A DNA stretch of 64,000 nt, from NCBI GenBank assembly GCA_025928545.1, contig JAICJH010000031.1, forward strand, positions 1-64,000, in the 5' to 3' direction. The DNA is from Bryobacteraceae bacterium. GTDB lineage: Bacteria > Acidobacteriota > Terriglobia > Bryobacterales > Bryobacteraceae. Position 1 is the stretch's first letter; every line of letters starts with the position of its first letter. The translations under genes were made by a program, and so were the position numbers. Of this stretch, positions 45,190-52,590 are shown in pieces. Under the pieces are notes generated by a model. It saw only the letters and a list, made by a program, of their open reading frames with translations. It was not told where the DNA came from and ran no database searches.

Positions 45190-45561
45190 ATGGCAAAAGT
45201 GGTATTTTCGGGAGTCGAATCCCGCGCAGCGCAGGAATTGGCATCTTTGCTTATGGCGGATGGCCACGAAGTCCAGCGCGCTAAAAACAATATTTCCGTA
45301 GGCGCGCTCCTCAACGCCGATGTCGTCTTCGCAGGTGGCGAACCGGAAGAATATCTTCCGGTACTCCGGCGAATCCGCGCGGCGAATTCCACCCTCTGTT
45401 TCGTTGTTATCGTGCGTTACCCAACCACCGGCGAATGGCTGAACGCACTCGACGCGGGCGCTACCGATTATTGGGCGAGTCCTTTCGCTATCGAACAAAT
45501 CCGACTCTTGATGACAACCGCCAATCGTCACCGCGGCGCGGCAGCAACGGCCGCGCGCTGA
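45190..45561 (+). CDS. Stand-alone pseudo-receiver domain protein
   Basis: From ATG 45190 the protein has 123 residues with the fold pattern of a response-regulator receiver: MAKVVFSGVESRAAQELASLL, the strand ADVVFAGGE, and the ALDAGATDYWASPF block at residues 87-99. The phospho-acceptor Asp expected near residue 48-49 is replaced by Ala/Gly, and the conserved Lys before the final Pro-Phe is Ser97. So it should not be phosphorylated, and would be a constitutive or protein-binding receiver. It has no output domain and no kinase nearby. The frame upstream of ATG 45190 lacks receiver character. Confidence 0.72.
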   Translation: MAKVVFSGVESRAAQELASLLMADGHEVQRAKNNISVGALLNADVVFAGGEPEEYLPVLRRIRAANSTLCFVVIVRYPTTGEWLNALDAGATDYWASPFAIEQIRLLMTTANRHRGAAATAAR

Positions 45562-45567
45562 GCCGGA

Positions 45568-46137
45568 TTACCGCGGGAAATCGGGTTCGCGAATCACCTG
45601 TTCCGCCTGCCACCGGTGCCTTCTGCCGTGCGCCCCAATGACGAGCAACCCGGTGGCAACGGTAAAACGTATCACCGGCAAGAATGGATTCCGAAAGCGG
45701 ACTGAATTCAGATCTTTGCCGAAAGTTGTCCTGACAAACGCAGACACCCGATCCATCGTCTTCACGTAATTCGGGAAAATGCCTTCCGGGTTGAGCGTCG
45801 GTCTGGGACGAATCCGGCCCGGCGCGGATATCTTCCGGGCCGGCGGCGGTTCCGCAAAACGGGTGAATTTCGTGGAGAGAAGTCCCGCGGTACGGAACAC
45901 GTCTGCGCCCGTACCGCGCTCAGCACTTCCGGCCGCCTCTTCCATGGCAGCGAGGTAGATGTCGTTGAAAATCGCCAGGTGATCGAAGCATTCGAGAATG
46001 CTCCAGCGCTCCCCGCCGCCCGGTTGCCAGGTCAACTGGGTCATACTCAGGCCGTTCGTCAGTTCCGTGGCCGAATTGCTCAGATCGTTCAGCGAATCGA
46101 GATATTCTTCGCGCGTGAGTGAAATGCGATCGCTCAT
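45568..46137 (-). CDS. DinB-family protein
   Basis: The 189-residue protein has the four-helix DinB/YfiT-like pattern: TREEYLDSLNDLSNSATELTNGL, the GGGERWSILECFDHLAIFN segment with a metal-ligand His, and the C-terminal GAHGRRHRWQAEQVI that supplies the other two histidines. Members are metal-dependent thiol or hydrolase-like enzymes of unclear substrate, often upregulated after stress. It is convergent with the pseudo-receiver gene (six-base gap) and lies downstream of purU beyond a repeat-derived hairpin. Confidence 0.88.
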   Translation of the reverse strand: MSDRISLTREEYLDSLNDLSNSATELTNGLSMTQLTWQPGGGERWSILECFDHLAIFNDIYLAAMEEAAGSAERGTGADVFRTAGLLSTKFTRFAEPPPARKISAPGRIRPRPTLNPEGIFPNYVKTMDRVSAFVRTTFGKDLNSVRFRNPFLPVIRFTVATGLLVIGAHGRRHRWQAEQVIREPDFPR

Positions 46138-46152
46138 TTAACACGATAATAA

Positions 46153-46214
46153 CGTCTTCGCTGCCTAATCGAAGACGACTGTCTGCACCGCTTAATCGAA
46201 GACGACTGTCTTCG
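46153..46214 (-). repeat. 19-bp direct repeat containing the purU 3' end, forming terminator-like hairpins
   Basis: The sequence TAATCGAAGACGACTGTCT occurs at 46166-46184 and again at 46193-46211, 27 bases apart. The right copy encodes the end of PurU (SKTVVFD and stop). CGAAGAC (46197-46203) and GTCTTCG (46208-46214) form one hairpin at the purU 3' end. CGTCTTCG (46153-46160) and CGAAGACG (46170-46177) form a second, followed on the minus strand by TTATTAT, so termination of purU is likely. Confidence 0.8.
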
Positions 46215-47049
46215 AGCCATAGCTCAAAATCCGATGCGCCAAACGCCACCGAACCGCGCGCGAAAGCACTACCCGTTCCAGATCGCGCCCCTTTTCAATT
46301 AAATCCTCCAGCTGGTCTCGATGCGAAATCCGGGTGACGTCCTGTTCGATGATCGGCCCGTCGTCGAGCACAGCGGTGACGTAATGGCTGGTGGATCCGA
46401 TGAGCTTCACGCCGCGCTCGAAGGCCCGGTGATAAGGCCTCGCGCCCGTGAACGCGGGCAGAAACGAATGATGCACATTGATAATCCGGTTGGGATAGCG
46501 CGCTACGAATCGCGGCGAAAGAATCTGCATGTAACGCGCCAGCACAATGAGGTCGATCCTGTGATCTTCGAGCAGTGTGAGCTGCTGCCGCTCCATAGCA
46601 GCCTTGTTATCCGGCGTGGATTCGATGTGGTGGAACGGAATGCCATGGAACTCGGCCAGCGCGCGCGCGCCCGGATGATTGCTGACGATCAGCGGAATTT
46701 CGCACACAAGTTCGCCTGCCTGATACCGGTAAAGCAGATCGGCGTAGCAGTGCAGATACTGCGACACAAAGATCGCCATACGGGGAATGGCCGACGAAAG
46801 CTCGAGTCGCCAATCCATATGAAGACCGGCGGCAACCGGCGCGAAATGGGCGCGGAAAGCCTCCATGTCGAAATTGCCCTCACTCCCCAGCGCCCACTCC
46901 ACGCGCATGAAGAACAGGCCCGCCTGATGGTCCTGATGCTGATCGGCGTGGATGATATTGGCCCCGTGCTCGTAAAGAATGCCGGAAACGGTTGCGACCA
47001 GACCTTTGCGGTCGGGACAATTAATCAGCAGGATAGCGGTGTTATTCAT
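46192..47049 (-). CDS. purU: Formyltetrahydrofolate deformylase
   Basis: The 285-residue protein releases formate from 10-formyl-THF. An N-terminal ACT domain starts NNTAILLINCPDRKGLVATVSGILYEHGANI and is followed by the formyltransferase-like catalytic domain. That domain has INVHHSFLPAFTGARPYHRAFERGVKLIGSTSHYV (described) and LDDGPIIEQDV, where the conserved His and Asp sit. I chose ATG 47049, since the frame upstream is a very basic stretch opposite the Pro/Gln-rich gene and not PurU-like. It lies divergent from the zinc-ribbon gene and upstream of the DinB gene. Confidence 0.96.
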   Translation of the reverse strand: MNNTAILLINCPDRKGLVATVSGILYEHGANIIHADQHQDHQAGLFFMRVEWALGSEGNFDMEAFRAHFAPVAAGLHMDWRLELSSAIPRMAIFVSQYLHCYADLLYRYQAGELVCEIPLIVSNHPGARALAEFHGIPFHHIESTPDNKAAMERQQLTLLEDHRIDLIVLARYMQILSPRFVARYPNRIINVHHSFLPAFTGARPYHRAFERGVKLIGSTSHYVTAVLDDGPIIEQDVTRISHRDQLEDLIEKGRDLERVVLSRAVRWRLAHRILSYGSKTVVFD

Positions 47050-47130
47050 GCGAAGGGCGGTAAATTGCATTCTATGGCACGCGCCGCGATTTTCGGCGCT
47101 CGCGGCCCGCTTCGTATAGAGTGAATATAT

Positions 47131-48045
47131 ATGTTTAGCTGGGTCTGCCCCCGTTGTGGACATGACGTACCTCCGTCGAAGACGGAATGCCCCTTTTGCG
47201 CTCCACCGCCGCCGGGACCACCGCAGGCGTCGCCACAACAGCAAAACCCGCCGCAGCAGCAGCCGCCCCCATACACCGGCGCGCCCGCTCCGCCGCAATA
47301 TCAGCAGGCTGCGCCGCAGTATTGGCAGCAGCCACAGGGGCCGCCTCCACCGCAATACAACCAGCCGCCGCAACACTCACAGCAACCGCAGCAACACTCA
47401 CAGCAACCGCCGCAATATTCACAGCAGCCGCCGCAATACTGGCAGCCTCAATACCAGCAGCCGCCGCAATACCAGCCCCAGGCTCAGGATCCCCTCCCGA
47501 CTCCGCCGCCGCACCAGTTCGCACAGCCCGCGCAGCAGCCGCATTACACGCCACCGGCCGCCGCAACGCCATGGTCACCACCGGAAGAGCGCACAGGCAA
47601 GCCCGCATGGCTGATCGCCACGCTGGCATTTGTCGGCGTGCTGGCCGTCTTCGGCGCCGCCTATTTCCTGATGGGAACGCACCGCACGACCTCTGCGAAA
47701 GAAGAGGCGAAACAACTGACCACAAGTCCGCTCCAGAAATACGTGGAGGTGGTCGGGATTCGCATCCTGGGGGGAAAGACCGGCCAGACCGTGAAGTTTC
47801 TGGTGGTCAATCATTCCGGCGTGGAATTGACCGATCTCAGGGCTAACGTCACGCTTTACGCCAGTACGCAGCGTTCGGAAGAAGACGCCGCGGGTTCATT
47901 CACGTTCCATGCCGATTCGCTCGGACCCAACGAATCCAAAGAACTCACCGCCCCGCTGAAAAGCGATAAACCTTCTTACGAACTGCCCGACGACTGGCGA
48001 AACATCTCCGCCGACGTGCAGGTGCTGACGCCCGGCCAGCAGTAA
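47131..48045 (+). CDS. Zinc-ribbon membrane protein with Pro/Gln-rich linker
   Basis: The 304-residue protein has an N-terminal zinc ribbon (CPRCGHDVPPSKTECPFC). Then come about 130 residues of Pro/Gln/Tyr-rich repeats, a single membrane helix (WLIATLAFVGVLAVFGAAYFLM) and a C-terminal region with a beta-sandwich look (VEVVGIRILGGKTGQTVKFLVVNHSGVELTDLRANVTLYAS, described). The layout resembles bacterial proteins with an N-terminal zinc ribbon and an exported beta-rich domain. It is downstream of nothing in its own direction. The repeats are also visible in DNA. Confidence 0.72.
   Translation: MFSWVCPRCGHDVPPSKTECPFCAPPPPGPPQASPQQQNPPQQQPPPYTGAPAPPQYQQAAPQYWQQPQGPPPPQYNQPPQHSQQPQQHSQQPPQYSQQPPQYWQPQYQQPPQYQPQAQDPLPTPPPHQFAQPAQQPHYTPPAAATPWSPPEERTGKPAWLIATLAFVGVLAVFGAAYFLMGTHRTTSAKEEAKQLTTSPLQKYVEVVGIRILGGKTGQTVKFLVVNHSGVELTDLRANVTLYASTQRSEEDAAGSFTFHADSLGPNESKELTAPLKSDKPSYELPDDWRNISADVQVLTPGQQ
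47352..47482 (+). repeat. Tandem-like repeats coding for the Pro/Gln-rich linker
   Basis: Units of 15-21 bases close to CCGCAACACTCACAGCAA recur about seven times, encoding PPQ(H/Y)SQQ-type repeats. Such slippage-prone sequence is likely to vary in copy number between strains. Confidence 0.7.
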
Positions 48046-48046
48046 A

Positions 48047-48553
48047 TTATCCGGTCGCGACGAAGCGGGCCAGTTCGCGATCTTTACGCACGCGATCCAC
48101 ATCGAACGCCTGATTGTGCAGTACGATCCACACGCCGGGCGCGAGCGTGCGCGCGGCGAACAGGCTTTCGGTAAGATTCTGAAGACCGTCGGAGCGTTCG
48201 AATCCGAGGGGCGTCATGGCGCCTGTGAGAATCACCGGATGCGTCAACCCGCCAGCCATCAGATTCAATTTCAGCAGCCGGCCTGTTTCGACCATCGTGT
48301 CCGTGCCATGCGTAATCACGACGGGTGAATATGCGATCCGCGCGGCCACCGCTTCCAGAATTTGCCGGCGATCCTCTTCCGTCATCTCCAGGCTGTCCTT
48401 ATTCATCAGCTGTGTGACCTGAACCTGGGTGTCCGGCAGACGGAGGAATTCCAGATAGCGATTGATTCGCGCCACAATGTTCTGCACAGTGCCGGATTGC
48501 TCGGAATAAACCTTTTCAATAGTTCCTCCGGTGGTCAGAACCTCGATCTTCAT
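48047..48553 (-). CDS. Half-length asparaginase-like protein
   Basis: From ATG 48553 the 168-residue protein matches only the N-terminal domain of type I/II L-asparaginases. It has the catalytic loop with the first threonine (VLTTGGTIEK) and the second Thr-Asp motif (ITHGTDTMVET), which together make the active site, then GAMTPLGFERSDGLQNL. Normal asparaginases have about 320-350 residues and use the second domain of a neighbouring subunit. Here that C-terminal part is missing with no sign of a frameshift downstream, where the stop is followed by the convergent gene's end. It may be a stand-alone amidohydrolase or a binding protein. It is divergent from the aro leader. Confidence 0.82.
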   Translation of the reverse strand: MKIEVLTTGGTIEKVYSEQSGTVQNIVARINRYLEFLRLPDTQVQVTQLMNKDSLEMTEEDRRQILEAVAARIAYSPVVITHGTDTMVETGRLLKLNLMAGGLTHPVILTGAMTPLGFERSDGLQNLTESLFAARTLAPGVWIVLHNQAFDVDRVRKDRELARFVATG

Positions 48554-48672
48554 TGTTCCCAATATATACTGCGAGGCCGATTCGTACACCACGGCCAGGT
48601 GGTTATCGAACGCCTGTAAATCAGGCCCTCCGGCAGTTGCAAACACGCGCGGAAGTGGTACACTGGGAATTC

Positions 48673-48729
48673 ATGAAACGCACGCGGCAAAACTTTTTTT
48701 GCTATCGATTCTGGAGCCCCACTCCATAG
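48673..48729 (+). CDS. Aromatic-rich attenuator leader peptide of the DAHP synthase gene
   Basis: An 18-codon frame encodes MKRTRQNFFCYRFWSPTP and ends with TAG. Four of the seven codons 8-14 are Phe or Trp, plus a Tyr (F8, F9, Y11, F13, W14), an arrangement seen in leader peptides for aromatic-amino-acid genes. GGGA lies five bases before the ATG. The stop codon overlaps segment 2 of the RNA hairpins that follow, as in trp/phe leaders. The peptide is unlikely to have a function other than ribosome positioning. Confidence 0.85.
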   Translation: MKRTRQNFFCYRFWSPTP

Positions 48730-48772
48730 TGGCGTTGGTTTGAGTTGAAGAGACTTGCCGGACCAACCCACT
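48719..48772 (+). promoter_or_regulatory. Pause and antiterminator hairpins of the aro attenuator
   Basis: Segment 1 CCACT (48719-48723) pairs with segment 2 AGTGG (48728-48732). Segment 2 with its following bases AGTGGCGTTGGT (48728-48739) can instead pair with ACCAACCCACT (48762-48772), giving eleven pairs with one bulged C. The second pairing destroys the terminator at 48765-48786. The two are mutually exclusive, as required for attenuation. Confidence 0.85.
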
Positions 48773-48791
48773 CGAAAGAGTGGGTTTTTTA
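48765..48791 (+). terminator. Intrinsic terminator of the aro attenuator
   Basis: AACCCACTC (48765-48773) and GAGTGGGTT (48778-48786) form a perfect 9-bp stem capped by a stable GAAA loop, followed by TTTTATTT. It lies 36 bases after the leader-peptide stop codon and 30 bases before the DAHP synthase start. Confidence 0.9.
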
Positions 48792-48820
48792 TTTCTGTAT
48801 AGGATGGTTTTAAACAAGAA

Positions 48821-49864
48821 ATGATAATTTCAATGCGACTGAATGCAACCAAACAGGAAATCGACCACGTACGCGATCGGATCTGCGAACTGGGCTTCCG
48901 GGTCCATTCGATCGAAGGTGACGAACGGGTCGTGATTGGCGTGGTAGGCGTAGGCGGCGATGTGGAAGCGTGTCTTGAATCGCTCGAAGCAACGCCGGGC
49001 GTGGAACGGGCCGTGCGCATCAGCGTTCCCTACAAGTTCGTCAGCAAGGAATTCCGTAAAGAGAAGACGGTGATTCGCGCCGGTAAAGCCGAAATCGGCG
49101 GCGATGAATTCATCACCATGGCGGGCCCCTGCTCGGTTGAGAGTGAAAAGCAGATTATGGAAACGGCCGAAGCCGTGGCTGCCGCCGGCGCGACCATTCT
49201 CCGCGGTGGCGCCTTTAAGCCCCGCACCTCGCCTTACGACTTCCAGGGCATGGAAGGCGAAGGCCTCAAGCTGCTGGCAAAGGCGCGTCAGGCCACGGGC
49301 CTGGCCATCATCACCGAGGTCATGTCGGACCGCGATGTCAGCCTGGTGGCGGAATATGCCGACATCCTTCAGATCGGCGCGCGCAACATGCAGAACTTCG
49401 CGCTGCTCAAGGCCCTGGGACAGTGCGGCCGTCCCGTTATGCTGAAGCGCGGTTTGAGCGCGACCATTAAGGAATTGCTGATGTCCGCCGAATATGTTGT
49501 GGCGCACGGCAATCCGCAGGTCATGCTGTGCGAGCGCGGTATCCGCACGTTTGAAACGGCAACAAGGAATACCTGCGACATTTCGGCAGTGCCAGTGCTG
49601 AACGAAATGACGCACCTGCCTGTCATTCTGGACCCGAGCCATGCCACGGGCAAACGCAGTCTGGTGCCGGCGCTCGCGAAAGCAGCCGTTGCCATCGGAT
49701 CGGACGGCATGATTGTCGAGGTACATCCCTGCCCCGAAAAGGCTGTCAGCGACGGCGCGCAGTCGCTTACCATTGAAGGCTTCCGCAAAATGATGCAGGA
49801 TCTGGACGGCTACATCCGCCTCTGGAAGAACGAGCGTGTATCGCAGATGGCGATGGCCGGCTAG
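48821..49864 (+). CDS. aroF: 3-deoxy-7-phosphoheptulonate synthase (DAHP synthase, type I-beta with N-terminal regulatory domain)
   Basis: The 347-residue enzyme joins phosphoenolpyruvate and erythrose 4-phosphate, the first step to chorismate. Residues 1-70 form a ferredoxin-like regulatory domain as in Thermotoga DAHP synthase, where Tyr and Phe inhibit. The barrel shows [48 protein letters not shown] and DPSHATGKR, with Cys, His, Glu and Asp metal ligands. The gene is preceded by a leader peptide and attenuator at 48673-48791, implying transcriptional control by charged Phe/Tyr/Trp tRNAs on top of feedback inhibition. The start is ATG 48821; ATG 48833 is an alternative. Confidence 0.96.
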   Translation: MIISMRLNATKQEIDHVRDRICELGFRVHSIEGDERVVIGVVGVGGDVEACLESLEATPGVERAVRISVPYKFVSKEFRKEKTVIRAGKAEIGGDEFITMAGPCSVESEKQIMETAEAVAAAGATILRGGAFKPRTSPYDFQGMEGEGLKLLAKARQATGLAIITEVMSDRDVSLVAEYADILQIGARNMQNFALLKALGQCGRPVMLKRGLSATIKELLMSAEYVVAHGNPQVMLCERGIRTFETATRNTCDISAVPVLNEMTHLPVILDPSHATGKRSLVPALAKAAVAIGSDGMIVEVHPCPEKAVSDGAQSLTIEGFRKMMQDLDGYIRLWKNERVSQMAMAG

Positions 49865-49882
49865 CCTGCTACCGTGTAACTG

Positions 49883-50794
49883 ATGACTTTTTCGCGACGC
49901 CACATCACGCTGGGAATTGTTTTCACAGCCGTGCTGCTGGCGTCGTTTCTCGTCGCGTTGAAGTGGAATGACGCGAGAAGCTTCTCCGACCTCCACAAGG
50001 TTCTGTCGCGCTTTCCCGTGGAAGACGCGGTGGTGCTGAATGTCGATTTCGCTCTGATTCGCGGCGCCGGCCTGCTTGCGGATTCCAAGTCAGCGCTGGA
50101 ACCGGAGTACAAGCAGTTTCTCGACGGCACCGGTTTCGACTATCGCAAAGACCTCGATTCCGTTACCGCTTCCTTTTCGAAGAGCGGAAATTTCTTCATC
50201 GCGCGCGGACGCTTCAACTGGCCGAAGCTGCGGGACTACGCCGCGAAACAGGGCGGCGCCTGCTATCAGGATCTTTGCCGCATGCAGGGCAGCACTCCGG
50301 AACGCCGCATTTCATTTCTCCCCCTGCGTGACGATACGATCGCCCTTGCCGTGAGCACGGACGATCTGGCGGCGAATCGCCTGACGAATGAAGGCACCCC
50401 CGTCGCTGCGGAGCTTCCTTCGGCGCCTGCCTGGTTGTCCGTGCCCGGAACCGCACTGCACGAATCCGCTGCAATTCCGCCCGGCCTTGCGCTCATGCTG
50501 TCGGCGCTCAGGAATGCCGATCGCCTCGTGATCACCGTGACTCCCGCGCAAAACGGACTCGCCGCGAAGATGGAAGCCACGTGCCGGACGAAGGACGATG
50601 CCCGCATCCTCGCCAGCCAGCTTCGTACCGTAACCGCCAAGCTGAAGACTGCGCAGCAGGAGAACAAAGCGGCGCAGGCGGATGAGTTGGTACAGGTCCT
50701 GGTGGGCGGTACTTTCGACGATAGCGGCTCGCATGTCATCGGAACGTGGCCGTTCAGTAAGAGCCTAATCGCCAGTCTCACCAGCGGAATCTAA
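49883..50794 (+). CDS. Membrane-anchored protein of unknown function
   Basis: The 303-residue protein has one N-terminal membrane segment (ITLGIVFTAVLLASFLVALKW) and a large extracytoplasmic part. That part begins SFSDLHKVLSRFPVEDAVVLNVDFALIRGAGLLAD and contains two repeated alpha/beta units (GNFFIARGRFNWPKLRDYAAKQGG and ADRLVITVTPAQNGLAAKMEATCRT, described). This look is frequent in conserved acidobacterial proteins without assigned function. It begins 18 bases after aroF, possibly on its transcript. Confidence 0.7.
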   Translation: MTFSRRHITLGIVFTAVLLASFLVALKWNDARSFSDLHKVLSRFPVEDAVVLNVDFALIRGAGLLADSKSALEPEYKQFLDGTGFDYRKDLDSVTASFSKSGNFFIARGRFNWPKLRDYAAKQGGACYQDLCRMQGSTPERRISFLPLRDDTIALAVSTDDLAANRLTNEGTPVAAELPSAPAWLSVPGTALHESAAIPPGLALMLSALRNADRLVITVTPAQNGLAAKMEATCRTKDDARILASQLRTVTAKLKTAQQENKAAQADELVQVLVGGTFDDSGSHVIGTWPFSKSLIASLTSGI

Positions 50795-50836
50795 CCGCCC
50801 AGCAGTACCAATTTCGCATTCTCCTCTTGACTCTGC

Positions 50837-50870
50837 TATTACGCTGTACGATACTTCGTGTAACGTAATA
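50837..50870. promoter_or_regulatory. Nested dyad upstream of the PadR-type gene (candidate operator)
   Basis: TATTACG (50837-50843) and CGTAATA (50864-50870) are inverted, and inside them ACGA (50848-50851) and TCGT (50856-50859) are inverted about the same centre, all spacers four bases. This fully symmetric 34-bp arrangement lies 23 bases before the PadR-type start codon, the position of PadR self-regulation sites. Confidence 0.65.
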
Positions 50871-50892
50871 CTGATTGCGTGAACGAAAACCT

Positions 50893-51180
50893 ATGTCGGA
50901 TCCCACTCTCCTCGTACTCGCCAGCCTTGCCCAGGGCGACAAACACGGCTATTCCATGATGCTCGACATCGAAACCTTCGCCGGCGTCAAGCTTGGCCCT
51001 GGCACTCTGTACGGTGCAATCACGCGCCTCGAACAGCAGGGCTGGATACGCCCCGTCAAATCAACCGACCGGCGCCGCCCCTACACGATTACTCCCGCCG
51101 GCCGTGGACATCTCCAGGAACAGCTTTCGGGCCTGCAGCAGGTTGTCAAGACGGGGCTTTCCCGCCTGAGGCCCGCATGA
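50893..51180 (+). CDS. PadR-family transcriptional regulator
   Basis: The 95-residue protein is a short PadR winged helix: DPTLLVLASLAQGDKHGYSMMLDIE, then GPGTLYGAITRLEQQGWI (recognition helix and turn), a wing with DRRRPYTITPAG, and a short C-terminal dimer helix. I start at ATG 50893; the frame extends upstream a few codons to a GTG. It sits on a perfectly symmetric dyad (50837-50870). Its stop overlaps the ATG of a Wzz-like membrane protein (ATGA), a coupling typical of PadR-controlled transporters or membrane proteins. Confidence 0.9.
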   Translation: MSDPTLLVLASLAQGDKHGYSMMLDIETFAGVKLGPGTLYGAITRLEQQGWIRPVKSTDRRRPYTITPAGRGHLQEQLSGLQQVVKTGLSRLRPA

Positions 51181-52565
51181 ACAAACTGGCTGTCTGGATG
51201 ACGCGGTTGTATCCAAAGGGCTGGCGCGCCCGCTATGGCGATGAACTTGATGCGCTGCTGGCCGATACCGGCGCGGATGCGCGGGTCGTGACAGATCTGT
51301 TCAGAGGAGGGATTCGGATGCAATTCAAAACGTGGTCGTTTCTGAAGCTGGCGATAGCGCTGGGATTAGGCGGCTTGCTGTTAGGTGCCGGCGTGGCACA
51401 ACTGCTTCCCTCTATCTATATATCGAGGGCCACGCTGCAAATCGCCGCGACACGGATCGACGAAAACATGCCCGCGACGAGCCTCCGCAACGGCTTGAAT
51501 GCGCGCATCCTGCAGATGGAAACGCAACTCCTTAGCAGAACGGAGCTCAGTCGAATCATCACTAATCCCAGGCTGGATTTGTATGCGACTGAACGAAAGG
51601 TGAAACCGCTCGAAGATGTCATTGAAGATATGAAGGCCGCCATTCACGTGGACTTCATCGCTTTACCCGGGGCCCTCGGCGAGCGGGCGTTGGCCGTCGA
51701 CATCGGTTTTACCTACCCGGATCGCTTCCTGGCGCGCCAGACGGTGCAGGCCCTGACCGATAGATTCATGGAAATATCCATGACGCCCTATTCCGCCGAC
51801 GCACGGAGCGAGGGCGTTCTTCAGGTCGTCGAGACGCCGTCTCTCCCCCAATCGCCCATTTCTCCCAACAGGCTGGTAATCGTCTTCATGGGATTTCTGG
51901 CTGGCATTGTCATGGCCTTCCTCTGGCGCGCCACACGGAAGACCGGCTTCATCCGGCAGCCACTTGCGATAGCCGCCGTAACCCTGGTAATCACCCTTCT
52001 CACGGCGGGCCTTTCTTACCTGATTCCCAACCAATTCCGATCGAACGCAGCCGTTCAAATCGCTGGCCGCACGCACGAAGACATGCGCGCAATGAGAGAA
52101 CAGGTCCTCAGCCGCACAGTTCTTGCGGCGGTCGTCAATGATCCACGTCTCCTGCTCTATCGGGACGAATTGAAAACTATGCCGCTCGAAGACGTGATTG
52201 AACAGATGAAGAAGCATCTACAGATCGATTTACTCCGCACTCCCGATGCCATCCTGTTCACTGTCGGGTTCGACGGCCCGGACCGCTACAAAGACCAAAT
52301 GGTGGTGAACGCGATCCTCGACAAGCTGGATTGGGCGAATGCCCAGATGCCGCCGATCACACCGCGCCCGCAACCAAACGTTCTTCAGAGTGTTATTGAA
52401 GTTCTCGACCAGCCGAACCTGCCGACATCGCCTATAAAGCCGAACCGCTACGTGATCGCTGCAATCGGCGGCATCATAGGAATCGTTCTCGCGGCCCTGA
52501 TCGCGATCATTCGGCGTCGCTGGAAACCCGAGCCCGACTTCCCCGTGAACGCGATCCCCGAGTAA
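51177..52565 (+). CDS. Membrane protein with two tandem Wzz/chain-length-determinant-like domains
   Basis: The 462-residue protein starts with a cytosolic segment LYPKGWRARYGDELDALLADT, a motif otherwise found at the start of proteins encoded beside PadR genes. It has two copies of a unit: a membrane helix (LKLAIALGLGGLLLGAGVAQLLPS), a periplasmic helical region (NPRLDLYATERKVKPLEDVIEDMK and again NDPRLLLYRDELKTMPLEDVIEQMK), then a proline-rich exit (SLPQSPISPNR, NLPTSPIKPNR) and a second helix. The proline-rich exit and topology match Wzz-type polysaccharide co-polymerases. No tyrosine-kinase domain is attached. Coupled to PadR by an ATGA overlap. Confidence 0.75.
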   Translation: MNKLAVWMTRLYPKGWRARYGDELDALLADTGADARVVTDLFRGGIRMQFKTWSFLKLAIALGLGGLLLGAGVAQLLPSIYISRATLQIAATRIDENMPATSLRNGLNARILQMETQLLSRTELSRIITNPRLDLYATERKVKPLEDVIEDMKAAIHVDFIALPGALGERALAVDIGFTYPDRFLARQTVQALTDRFMEISMTPYSADARSEGVLQVVETPSLPQSPISPNRLVIVFMGFLAGIVMAFLWRATRKTGFIRQPLAIAAVTLVITLLTAGLSYLIPNQFRSNAAVQIAGRTHEDMRAMREQVLSRTVLAAVVNDPRLLLYRDELKTMPLEDVIEQMKKHLQIDLLRTPDAILFTVGFDGPDRYKDQMVVNAILDKLDWANAQMPPITPRPQPNVLQSVIEVLDQPNLPTSPIKPNRYVIAAIGGIIGIVLAALIAIIRRRWKPEPDFPVNAIPE

Positions 52566-52590
52566 GCCTTCAGGTCGAACCACTGAAAAC

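Noticed and set aside
47135..47846. Alanine- and arginine-rich frames in the other phases of the Pro/Gln-repeat gene
   Set aside because: Repeat codons give open frames in several phases; only the frame with the zinc ribbon and membrane helix looks like a protein.
48637..48664. TTGCAA / TACACT pair as a sigma-70 promoter for the aro leader
   Set aside because: The spacing is 16 bases, but transcription from it would start almost at the leader ATG, leaving no room for a ribosome binding site. Kept only as a possibility.
48830..49996. 388-codon open frame opposite the DAHP synthase gene
   Set aside because: It is the antisense image of an enzyme gene whose motifs are unmistakable; the frame has no family features of its own.
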